From: Planctomycetia bacterium
Lineage (GTDB): Bacteria; Planctomycetota; Planctomycetia; Pirellulales; PALSA-1355
Direction: 5' to 3'
DNA: 32,744 nucleotides
NCBI GenBank assembly: GCA_016200205.1
Contig: JACQFF010000149.1
Coordinates: 1-32,744, forward strand
Position 1 is the first letter of the stretch, and each line of letters begins with the position of its first letter. The notes below the pieces were generated by a model, which saw only the letters and a program-made list of their open reading frames with translations, did not search any database and was not told where the DNA came from. The position numbers and the translations under genes are program-made. Shown piece after piece: positions 18,763 to 28,071 of the stretch.

Positions 18763-19785
18763 TTACGCCGGCGCGAGTTCTTGAGGCCCAAGCGGATGGC
18801 GCCCGTCTTCGGAGACGAAATAGCCGTGCTTGAGGAACCGCAACGTGTATTGCTGAACTTTGGGATCGTCCATCATCAGCGTGTGCAAAACCGGCAGCAC
18901 CGCGAAATCAGCCGCCCCGTCGAGCCGTGTTGTTTCGACGCTCACGACCAAATCATTGTCCTGTCCCAACCAGGGATTGTAGCCCTTGGCCGTGCCCCGG
19001 CCTCCGGCCAGGATGCCGAATGGACAGGCGGGCGTGGCGAGCTTCGTCTCCACTTTATCCCAGTCGCGTCCCAACTGGCTGAGGGAGTCTCCGGCCAGGA
19101 AATGGACCATGCGATTGGCCCCCAATGCCTCGGCCATTTGAGCGCCCTGGTTGGGCGGACCGAGCATTACGATCCGCCTAATCCTAGCATCGGGGCGTAT
19201 CCCCAGCTCGTGATTCGTGTGGTCGCCCAAGTAATGGCGAATCACCAGATTGCCCAAACTGTGGGCCACAAAATTGATCTCCTCGATCCCCTCCAGGCTC
19301 CGGACTACCTTGTCGAGCACCCGCGAATGCTCGGCCAGCTCGCCGCGCGTGGTGGAGTAATTCATATTGAATACCGAATAACCGCCTTGTTCGCGCAAAT
19401 AGCGGCTCATGTGCGTCATCGAAGCGGCACTGCGGAACAGCCCATGCAGCACGACCACCGCCGGACCCTGCATGGGCGGCAGTTGACGCTGTTGTTTGAT
19501 GTGCTCGAGCTTCGCGCAACACTCCTCGAAACTGCCCCAGGCATGCCGCAAGTTGAAGCCGTCCAACAGCCGGCAGTGGCCCGTAAACACGTTTCGCTGC
19601 ACGTGCCATTCATGAAAAAACAGCTCGTCGGCCCAAAACTGCCGCCCGCCGAGCGTCGGCGCGATGGCGTTGAGGTGGCCAGTCGAGGGCTCGTGGGGTC
19701 CCAAGTCGTCCCCCTTGGCTCGCCAAGCCCGCCAGGCCTGGCTAGCCGCAATGAGACACGTAGTGCTAAACAACCGTCGATTCAT
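18763..19785 (-). CDS. Alpha/beta-fold hydrolase (lipase/esterase-like)
   Basis: AVVVLHGLFRSAASMTHMSRYL, INFVAHSLGNLVIRHYLG nucleophile elbow; start at MNRRLFST (19785) or upstream at 19812. Confidence 0.8.
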   Translation of the reverse strand: MNRRLFSTTCLIAASQAWRAWRAKGDDLGPHEPSTGHLNAIAPTLGGRQFWADELFFHEWHVQRNVFTGHCRLLDGFNLRHAWGSFEECCAKLEHIKQQRQLPPMQGPAVVVLHGLFRSAASMTHMSRYLREQGGYSVFNMNYSTTRGELAEHSRVLDKVVRSLEGIEEINFVAHSLGNLVIRHYLGDHTNHELGIRPDARIRRIVMLGPPNQGAQMAEALGANRMVHFLAGDSLSQLGRDWDKVETKLATPACPFGILAGGRGTAKGYNPWLGQDNDLVVSVETTRLDGAADFAVLPVLHTLMMDDPKVQQYTLRFLKHGYFVSEDGRHPLGPQELAPA

Positions 19786-19793
19786 CCGCCACC

Positions 19794-20873
19794 TTAAAGG
19801 TACTGCTGCCACCCGCGTTCGGCAATCATTTGCACCAATTGCCGGATCGATTCCTCGTCATGCTTATTGGCCACCAGGGTCGCATCGGGCGTGTGCACGA
19901 CAATGCAATCGGAAACGCCCAATGTGACGATCAAATGGTCGTCGGGTCCCCGCACAATCGTGCCGCTGGTGCGCAGGCCCAAATGTTTGGCCGAAATCGT
20001 GTTGCCCTCGGCGTCCGTGCCTTGCAGCCGCGAAATGGCTTGCCAACTGCCGACATCATCCCAAGCAAAGGGGGCCTCGATCACCACTACTTCGCGAGCG
20101 TGCTCCATCACGGCATAGTCGATCGATACACCCTTGATCGCCGAGAATTCGCGCCTGAATACCTCCGCATATTGCGCGCTGTCGGCCGCCGCGGCAATCG
20201 TCGTCAGATGCGCCAGCATCTCGGGTTGCCGCTCTTCGAGAGCTTTCAAAATCGTGGCGGCTTTCCACACGAAAATGCCCGAGTTCCAGTAAAACGTGCC
20301 GGCCACCAGATATTGCCGCGCGATCTCAGCCTTGGGCTTTTCGCGAAACTGGCTCACGTGATAGACCGGAAAATGACCGGGTGGGCCAACCGCTTTGCCG
20401 CGTTCAATATAACCGAACGATTCGGCCGGATACGTGGGCCGAATTCCGAACGTGACGATCCGCTCGGGCGAATGAACGATCAAATCGGCCGCGGTGGCGA
20501 TTGCCTCTTGAAACGCGCCGTCGGGCGAGATCACGTGGTCCGACGGCATGATAACCATAACGCCCTCCGGATCGTCGCGCACGATTTCGAGCGCGGCCAA
20601 TCCGATACACGGTGCCGTGTCGCGCCGACAAGGCTCGCCGATAATCGACCGCGACGGCAACGTCGGCAATTGATTCCAGACCTCATCCACCAGTTGCGCA
20701 TTGGTCACCACCAGAACGCGCTCGGACGGCACCAACGTGCCGAGTCGATCGACGCTAGCCTGGATCATCGACCGCTCGCCGAATAAACGGAGTAATTGCT
20801 TTGGCCGCGCGCCGCGGCTTTCGGGCCAAAACCGCGTCCCGGATCCGCCCGCCATGATGACTGCATGAAGCAT
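19794..20873 (-). CDS. Mannose-1-phosphate guanylyltransferase
   Basis: MLHAVIMAGGSGTRFWPESRGARPKQLL, VMPSDHVISP, FVWKAATILKALEERQPEM, FAWDDVGSWQAI. Confidence 0.9.
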   Translation of the reverse strand: MLHAVIMAGGSGTRFWPESRGARPKQLLRLFGERSMIQASVDRLGTLVPSERVLVVTNAQLVDEVWNQLPTLPSRSIIGEPCRRDTAPCIGLAALEIVRDDPEGVMVIMPSDHVISPDGAFQEAIATAADLIVHSPERIVTFGIRPTYPAESFGYIERGKAVGPPGHFPVYHVSQFREKPKAEIARQYLVAGTFYWNSGIFVWKAATILKALEERQPEMLAHLTTIAAAADSAQYAEVFRREFSAIKGVSIDYAVMEHAREVVVIEAPFAWDDVGSWQAISRLQGTDAEGNTISAKHLGLRTSGTIVRGPDDHLIVTLGVSDCIVVHTPDATLVANKHDEESIRQLVQMIAERGWQQYL

Positions 20874-20937
20874 CGTTTTTATCCCGCTGTCGCGCCCTTG
20901 CCGGAACTTTATCGGGGTGTTCGTCAGGGCGAATAGG

Positions 20938-22350
20938 CTAGCAGAAAAACCGCGGCTGAGTCACCACCAGTCCCGGCCGGACTCGCTCGGCTACCTCCTG
21001 GGCACTTTGGGCAAACAGCGGACCAATCTCGACCGCCGTCCCCGGGGCCACTTCGCATCCAGCCGCCCGCAGCCAACTGGTGTGCAAGGCAATCATTTGA
21101 GCTTGCACGCTCTCGGGCGTGTCGCGCGGGTCGCCTGGAGCATTTTTTACCGGGGCAAACGCTTGCGATTCGTCAACCTCAACCACAATCGCCTGGCGGG
21201 CTATCGGCAACAGATCGAAAATAAATCGCTCAAATTTAATGGCGTTCGGCCGCTGCGGCTCGACCAGCTCGCCCGCGCGATCCAGATAGCTCACCGCTTT
21301 TTTCGCCACGTGGAAGGGAAGCGCCGTGCCGATGTGCGCCATCCGCTCCAAGAAGGCCGCTTCGAACACATGAATGGCCGTATTCCCGGCCCAAAAAATG
21401 GGGCTTCCGTCGGGCGCGCGGCGCTCGACGATTTCGTCGGACAAGAGGTTCAGATCGCTGTACTCGATGATCCGTAACTTGCCGTCGATCGAAACGACGT
21501 TGCCCACTTTGTCCCGCAACGTGCGCTTAGCGACCACTTGCGTCGACAGCTCCGAATTCGAGAGCAAATGAAAGCCCAGAAACACGGGGTCGCACATTTC
21601 CACAAGTGGGTTGTCGATTTGACAATAGAACAGATGCCGCAGCCCACGCTGGTGAATGTCGCTCAAGCAACCGTGCGCCGCCAGGGCTTGCAGCATGCCG
21701 CCGTGGCCGTCGGGACTCAAGGCAAGTTGATCTTTTTCGGCCAACAGCAGCCGCCCGGTTTGTGCATCGACCGCCGGCATCGTGCCCTGGCAAAAAATCT
21801 TGAGATCGTCTTGGGCCAAGCCAAAGTTTTCGTTGGCCCGCAAGTACGCGACCGTCTCGTCATGCGTGGCAGGGCTGGTCATCAGGTACAGGGGAATGCG
21901 CATGCCGCAGGAGCGGGCGCGGGCCACGATCTTTTCCAGCAGAATTTGGAACAGCGAGGCTCCCGAGACCGGCCCGATGGAGAACATGCCCTTGGGATGA
22001 TCGACTCCGAGCCGGGTCCCCTGCCCTCCGGCGACCAGGATCACGCCGACCCGGCCGGACTCAAGCCCCGCCTGGCCTCGATCATTTGCCTGCTCTGCCG
22101 AGAACGCCCTTTGTTTATCGTGCAAACGAAAGGCGGTCGGCGCCATCGCGCGGCGGGCCAGGTCAGCCCAATTCTCAGGCGCGGTGGCAGCCTGGAACAA
22201 AGCGCCGATTTGCGCAAGGTCGAGGTTCATGATTTGCCCTGCCAATCGTTGCCGCATCGGAGGTTGTAATTCATCCCAAAAAGCCAGCACGTGCTCTTGG
22301 CCGACGGCCGCCAGTCGCGAGCACAGCTCTTCTTTTTTCGTCCTGTCCAA
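20938..22350 (-). CDS. UDPGP-type uridylyltransferase (UDP-HexNAc pyrophosphorylase, UAP1-like)
   Basis: VILVAGGQGTRLGVDHPKGMFSIGPVSGASLFQILLEKI, YCQIDNPLVEMCDPVFLGFH, IEYSDL, IKFERFIFDLLP. Confidence 0.88.
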   Translation of the reverse strand: MDRTKKEELCSRLAAVGQEHVLAFWDELQPPMRQRLAGQIMNLDLAQIGALFQAATAPENWADLARRAMAPTAFRLHDKQRAFSAEQANDRGQAGLESGRVGVILVAGGQGTRLGVDHPKGMFSIGPVSGASLFQILLEKIVARARSCGMRIPLYLMTSPATHDETVAYLRANENFGLAQDDLKIFCQGTMPAVDAQTGRLLLAEKDQLALSPDGHGGMLQALAAHGCLSDIHQRGLRHLFYCQIDNPLVEMCDPVFLGFHLLSNSELSTQVVAKRTLRDKVGNVVSIDGKLRIIEYSDLNLLSDEIVERRAPDGSPIFWAGNTAIHVFEAAFLERMAHIGTALPFHVAKKAVSYLDRAGELVEPQRPNAIKFERFIFDLLPIARQAIVVEVDESQAFAPVKNAPGDPRDTPESVQAQMIALHTSWLRAAGCEVAPGTAVEIGPLFAQSAQEVAERVRPGLVVTQPRFFC

Positions 22351-22384
22351 TTCTTGAGCCTCCCGTCCGATGCGATTGCCCCGG

Positions 22385-22498
22385 TCAAATCAGACCGCGA
22401 ACCCACGCCCAAGCCAGAAAACAGAGCAAGGGAAACAAGCCAAAAATCGTCAGATAGGTAACGATCGAAGTCCAAACGTGGCGTGGCCAGCGGGCCAT
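22385..22498 (-). CDS. Putative 37-aa single-pass membrane protein
   Basis: MARWPRHVWTSIVTYLTIFGLFPLLCFLAWAWVRGLI, preceded by GGAGAG at about 9-nt spacing, 34 nt upstream of the UDPGP gene on the same strand. Confidence 0.45.
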   Translation of the reverse strand: MARWPRHVWTSIVTYLTIFGLFPLLCFLAWAWVRGLI

Positions 22499-22707
22499 AA
22501 AACTCATCTCTCCGGTCGAGATAAAATTGGGGCGAACCGCGCAAGGCGTGCGGCTCTCCATTATTACGCCGAATGCCGATTCGCACAGGGCCTCCTGGCG
22601 GTAGTCCCGGCACGCAGCCCGCCCTATACTTGGATGAAAATCGACGCCCGGGCCAAAACTTTGCCTTGCTGCCGGCATGGCGGACTCTTTAAACGAGGAA
22701 CCTTCCC

Positions 22708-23448
22708 ATGAGCCAGACTTATCGCTGGAACGTCGCCAATCACGCAAGGGGGTACGACGCGGCGGCCGAACATATCCATCCCCATTACGTCGCGATCCAG
22801 GACGCAATTCTGGCGCAAATCGCCCGGCCCGCCGACGCTGACTTTCTGCTGGTCGATTTGGGGGGCGGGTCGGGACGGTTGGCGGAAAAGTTCTTGGAGC
22901 GATTTTCGCGAGCCACCGCCATCGTGGTGGATCAGTCGGAACCCTTTTTGGAAATCGCCGCGGCGCGAATGACGCGCTTCAACGGGCGCGGCACCTGCCA
23001 GGTCGCGCGCTTGCAAGACGATTGGACATCGGGGCTACCCCATTCGCCCGAGGTGATCACGAGCATGTCGGCCATCCACCATCTCGATTCACGCGAGAAA
23101 CAACAACTCTATCAGCGCTGCTACGACGTATTGGAGCCGCTCGGCTTACTGCTCAACGGCGACGAGATTCGCGCCGGCGACGATCGGCAATACCTGGCCG
23201 CGCTCGAAACCTGGGCCGCCCACATGCGAAAAACCGTCGCGGCAGGCCTGGTCGACGACGCCATGCGACCGATGCTGGAAAAATGGATCGAGCGCAACGT
23301 GGACCACTTCGAGCAACCTCGGTCGAGCGGCGATGATTGTCACGAAACCATCGAGGCCCAGCTCGGCTATTTTTGCGAATGCGGCTTCCGCGGCGTCGAC
23401 GCGCCGTGGCACGAGCAGATGTGGGCCGTGCTTCAAGGCATCAAATGA
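22708..23448 (+). CDS. Class I SAM-dependent methyltransferase
   Basis: LLVDLGGGSGRLAEKFLERF, ITSMSAIHHLDSREKQQLYQRCYDVLEPLGLLLNGD. Confidence 0.87.
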   Translation: MSQTYRWNVANHARGYDAAAEHIHPHYVAIQDAILAQIARPADADFLLVDLGGGSGRLAEKFLERFSRATAIVVDQSEPFLEIAAARMTRFNGRGTCQVARLQDDWTSGLPHSPEVITSMSAIHHLDSREKQQLYQRCYDVLEPLGLLLNGDEIRAGDDRQYLAALETWAAHMRKTVAAGLVDDAMRPMLEKWIERNVDHFEQPRSSGDDCHETIEAQLGYFCECGFRGVDAPWHEQMWAVLQGIK

Positions 23449-23461
23449 ATGAAATTCAGAT

Positions 23462-23575
23462 ACCACAACCGCACCAAAGGACACAAAGAGAATGAATAGG
23501 AGGCTCGGGGTCATTGGCGATCAAATCAAATCCATTCTGCTTGTCATACCTTCGTGTTCGTTGTGCCTTTGTGGT
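23462..23575. repeat. Inverted-repeat (MITE/REP-like) element with CACAAAGG-type termini
   Basis: Left end accacaaccgcaccaaaggacacaaag; right end ttcgtgttcgttgtgcctttgtggt (reverse complement accacaaaggcacaacgaacacgaa): imperfect terminal inverted repeats about 114 bp apart outside to outside. Confidence 0.6.
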
Positions 23576-24320
23576 CATCTTGTATTCCTCGGCGCGGCGG
23601 GAATTGCAAACGATCTCCCGCTGAGCGAGGACACCGTCGTTCGCTTCGCCGACGCGAGGCAAGGAGTCTTAGCCCTGACGCGGCGCGACGATTACCTTGG
23701 CCAAATGAGCCCCTTCGACCGGCAAGTCCGGCTCAAAACCGATCGTGACGTTTCCGAACCGGAGTTTTTGGCTTTCCTTCCGCAGCACGTATTGCCGTGG
23801 GAAGAAAATGACATTCGCAAACTGTCTCCGCTCATCGCGGCGCTCGAGGCGAAGCTGCGGCCGTGGAAACTGAAGCTGCCGTCGGTGGTGTTGCTGGTGA
23901 AAACCACCGGCCGCGAAGAGGGGGGCGCCGCGTATTGCCGAGGCCAGGCGATCGTGTTGCCGCAAAACATGATCGACGGGCCCAGGGAACATCTGGAAAA
24001 AATCCTGCCGCACGAAGTATTTCATAACCTGAGCAGCCAAAATCCCGAGCTACGCGAGAAGCTGTACGCGATCATCGGCTTTCGATCCTGCAACGAAGTG
24101 CAATTACCCGAGCCGCTTCGAGCCAAAAGAATCACCAACCCCGACGCTCCCGTAACCGGGTTTTTACGAACAGATCGGCCGCAACACGTCGTACATCATT
24201 CATCCCGAAGAGATCCTGGCCGAGAATTTTGTATTGCTACTGAATGGCCGCATCAATTTGCCGACGCCCCGCGTGGTCGAAGCAATGGGCAACGTCCTGC
24301 AGGCCACCGTGGCACCGTGA
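23492..24320 (+). pseudogene. Frameshifted HExxH metallopeptidase-like gene
   Basis: HEVFH at 24011-24025. The downstream +1 frame from about 24161 reads FYEQIGRNTSYIIHPEEILAENFVLLLNGRINLPTPRVVEAMGNVLQATVAP* (stop 24318-24320); frames are separated at a T5 run (24161-24165). Confidence 0.7.
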
Positions 24321-24330
24321 AGTCGACTTG

Positions 24331-25188
24331 CTACTCGGCAGCCGCCCGGTCGTGAATCGAAAATTCGACGATCACGCTGCTCGCTTGCTCGGCCGGCTTA
24401 TCAAGCTTGATTTCGAAGCGAACGCCATAAGGCAACACTTGGGCGATTTTGATGTGCGCTGCCGGGCCATCCATCTGCTCGGCGAAACATTCGGGCACGC
24501 GATCCAGCGGCGGGCAAATCGCGAGGTGCGCCGCCGCGTGGCGCTGGCCGGGCGAGAACTCGGCGCGAACCCAGCCCTCAATCGCCTCGCTGCCGTCGCT
24601 CTGCCGGCGACGCATGACTTGCTGCGATATGGCGTCCAGTTCCTCGGCAGACTCGCCGAGCACGGCCGTGCGAATCGGCGATCGAGCGGATTCAAGCACA
24701 GTCAGGTTGGGATGAATGGCCATGCTGCTCGATTCTGTCGGCGCGGCCACATTTTTCCGCAGTCGTCCCCAACTCCAGCCTTCTTCCGCCAACAGCAACC
24801 CGCAGAGGCCGACCAGTCCGCTGGCCGAAGCTCCCTGCAGAGACAGACCGGCGGCCCACAAGAACAGAACGACAGACGGCAAAGCCCAGTTCAAGTAAAG
24901 CGCCGTGCGACTGCCGCGCAAGTTCGCCGTGGGAAGAGCGGCGCGCACGGCAATCCCCGCCAGCGCCAGCAGTCCGCCCACGGCCACACGCACCGGCGCG
25001 GGCAGAGGATCGACTAGCGCGCCGCTCGCTCGACGAACGCAGATCAACAATCCGGCCAGCGCCAACATGGCAAGCAACGAGTTGGCCAGGGTGCGGGCCA
25101 GTTTGGGCCAGGTTCTGCAATCGGCCCGCGGAAAGTCGACCCGGCACACTGTGGCTTGAGCACCCATGCTATTTCCCACGATGGCCAT
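24331..25188 (-). CDS. Membrane protein of unknown function
   Basis: N-terminal hydrophobic helices (LANSLLAMLALAGLLICV, VAVGGLLALAGIAV, LNWALPSVVLFLWAAGL), then a soluble C-terminal domain; start MAIVGNSMGAQATV at 25188. Confidence 0.7.
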   Translation of the reverse strand: MAIVGNSMGAQATVCRVDFPRADCRTWPKLARTLANSLLAMLALAGLLICVRRASGALVDPLPAPVRVAVGGLLALAGIAVRAALPTANLRGSRTALYLNWALPSVVLFLWAAGLSLQGASASGLVGLCGLLLAEEGWSWGRLRKNVAAPTESSSMAIHPNLTVLESARSPIRTAVLGESAEELDAISQQVMRRRQSDGSEAIEGWVRAEFSPGQRHAAAHLAICPPLDRVPECFAEQMDGPAAHIKIAQVLPYGVRFEIKLDKPAEQASSVIVEFSIHDRAAAE

Positions 25189-25226
25189 CGAAGGACCTGT
25201 CCGCGCCCACACAGGATTCGAACTCG

Positions 25227-26414
<1,188 letters not shown>

Positions 26415-26467
26415 GTGGCAATCTCCTACGAAAAAGCGGGAACTATCGAAAAAACAAGTTAAGAAGC

Positions 26468-26473
26468 ATTATA
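26468..26473 (-). promoter_or_regulatory. Candidate -10 box of metK
   Basis: Minus-strand TATAAT, about 54 nt upstream of the metK ATG; no convincing -35. Confidence 0.35.
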
Positions 26474-26500
26474 GCTACCAGCGGGTGCGCACAATAGTGA

Positions 26501-26548
26501 CCCAGGGCGTTGCCCATGGGCTGACTTGTTTGACGCCGCAGGCGTCAA
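26501..26548. repeat. Paired hairpins between waaA and metK (REP-like)
   Basis: CCCAGGGC-GTT-GCCCaTGGG (26501-26520) and TTGACGCC-GCA-GGCGTCAA (26530-26548, 8-bp perfect stem). Confidence 0.55.
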
Positions 26549-26566
26549 GGACCGGAGAGCAATTTC

Positions 26567-27877
26567 CTAGGCGGCGCGGCGGGACTGCGAGTTGGAAGCG
26601 TTGGCGACAAGTGCGTCGAGCAAATCGGCCGTGCGGCGCGTGGCGCCGAGTTGAGAGGCCACGACTCGTCGCGCCCGGTTTCCTAAATCAGCGGCGAATG
26701 CGGGCTCGTCCAGGCAGCGGCGGACGAAGGCCGCTAGCTCCGCTCCGTCGTGCACGACGACGCCAGCCCCGGCGTTCAACAAGGCTGCCACAACATCGCG
26801 GAAATTGCGAGTCATCGGACCGAAAGCCACGGCGGCGCCGTACGCCGCCGGTTCGATCATGTTCTGTCCGTTGCGCTTGCCCATGCTGCCGCCGACGTAA
26901 GCGATTCCGGCGGTCCCCCACCAGGCCCCCAATTCACCAACTTGATCGACCAGCAGCACACGTGCACGCGGATTTGGCCCGTCGATTTGCAAGCCGCTCC
27001 GCCGCTGCCACGCCAGGTTGCTAGCGGCTAGGATTTCGGCCACTTCGCCAAAACGGTCGGGATGGCGTGGCACGATCACCAGCCGCAACTCGGGGTGAGC
27101 GGGCGCCAATTGCCGGAAGGCGGCAAGCGCCAGTTGCTCCTCGGGGTGTTGCGTGCTGCCGGCTAAAAAGATGGTGTCGCGCGACTGGAATCCGGCCAAC
27201 GAACGGAGGCGCGTGGTCGCGGGATTGTCGCGATCGGTCTGGGCCCCGTCGAATTTGAGCGAGCCGGTCACATACACCGCGTCATTTTGAGCCCCGATCT
27301 CCAAAAAGCGATCGGCATAGAGGGGGTTTTGCGCGGCAATCAGATCGATCTGACCTAGCAGCCGCCTGACGAGCGGGCGGAAGCGGCGGTAACCGTGGAA
27401 ACTGCGATCGCTCAGCCGGCCGTTGACCACGGCTACCTTTGCCCCAGCCATGCGCGCGGCGGCGATCAGATTGGGCCACAGCTCTAGCTCTGCCAGGATC
27501 AAGATCTGCGGCCGAATCCGCGCGACGGCCCTTCGCACGGCCCAACTGAAATCCAAAGGACAATAAAACACCGCGTGTTGGGAATAGCGCGATTTGGCCA
27601 GCGCGTAGCCGGTTACGGTGGTGGTCGAAATCACGATTTCCCAGTTCGGATGGCGCCCTTTGAGCTCCTCGACCAGCGGAGCGATCAGGCTGACTTCGCC
27701 CATGCTCACCGCGTGCACCCAGGTGCACGTGGCGGTGGAATCGCGCAAGGGCACCAGGCCAAGCAGCTTGGCCCCCAGGCCGTCGCGGTATTTTCCCTTG
27801 CGAAAGGCGCCTGCCAACAGCCAGGGCGAACACAGTATCAAGAGAACCGCGTACAGCAGGTTCAGCAGATAGGGCAT
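26567..27877 (-). CDS. waaA: 3-deoxy-D-manno-octulosonic acid transferase
   Basis: WVHAVSMGEVSLIAPLVEELKGRHPNWEIVISTTTVTGYALAK, CPLDFSWAVRRAV, LILAELELWPNLI, AYVGGSMGKRNGQNMIEPAAYGAAVAFGP. Confidence 0.93.
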   Translation of the reverse strand: MPYLLNLLYAVLLILCSPWLLAGAFRKGKYRDGLGAKLLGLVPLRDSTATCTWVHAVSMGEVSLIAPLVEELKGRHPNWEIVISTTTVTGYALAKSRYSQHAVFYCPLDFSWAVRRAVARIRPQILILAELELWPNLIAAARMAGAKVAVVNGRLSDRSFHGYRRFRPLVRRLLGQIDLIAAQNPLYADRFLEIGAQNDAVYVTGSLKFDGAQTDRDNPATTRLRSLAGFQSRDTIFLAGSTQHPEEQLALAAFRQLAPAHPELRLVIVPRHPDRFGEVAEILAASNLAWQRRSGLQIDGPNPRARVLLVDQVGELGAWWGTAGIAYVGGSMGKRNGQNMIEPAAYGAAVAFGPMTRNFRDVVAALLNAGAGVVVHDGAELAAFVRRCLDEPAFAADLGNRARRVVASQLGATRRTADLLDALVANASNSQSRRAA

Positions 27878-28071
27878 GGCAAGGACTCCTTTCCCGGCCG
27901 CTGTTTTGGCTCGTTCCAGGTCAAATTGCTAAGCCATCAATGGCTTTTTAGAACCAACGGACACAACTCAACTGCGGCCCTCGTCAGCGGCGTCTCACCG
28001 CCGCTTGCGGCTTGGCGTCGCGTTGCCCAATCGGTTCTGTCAGGCCGCTCTTGGGCACCCCTCTGGGTGTC

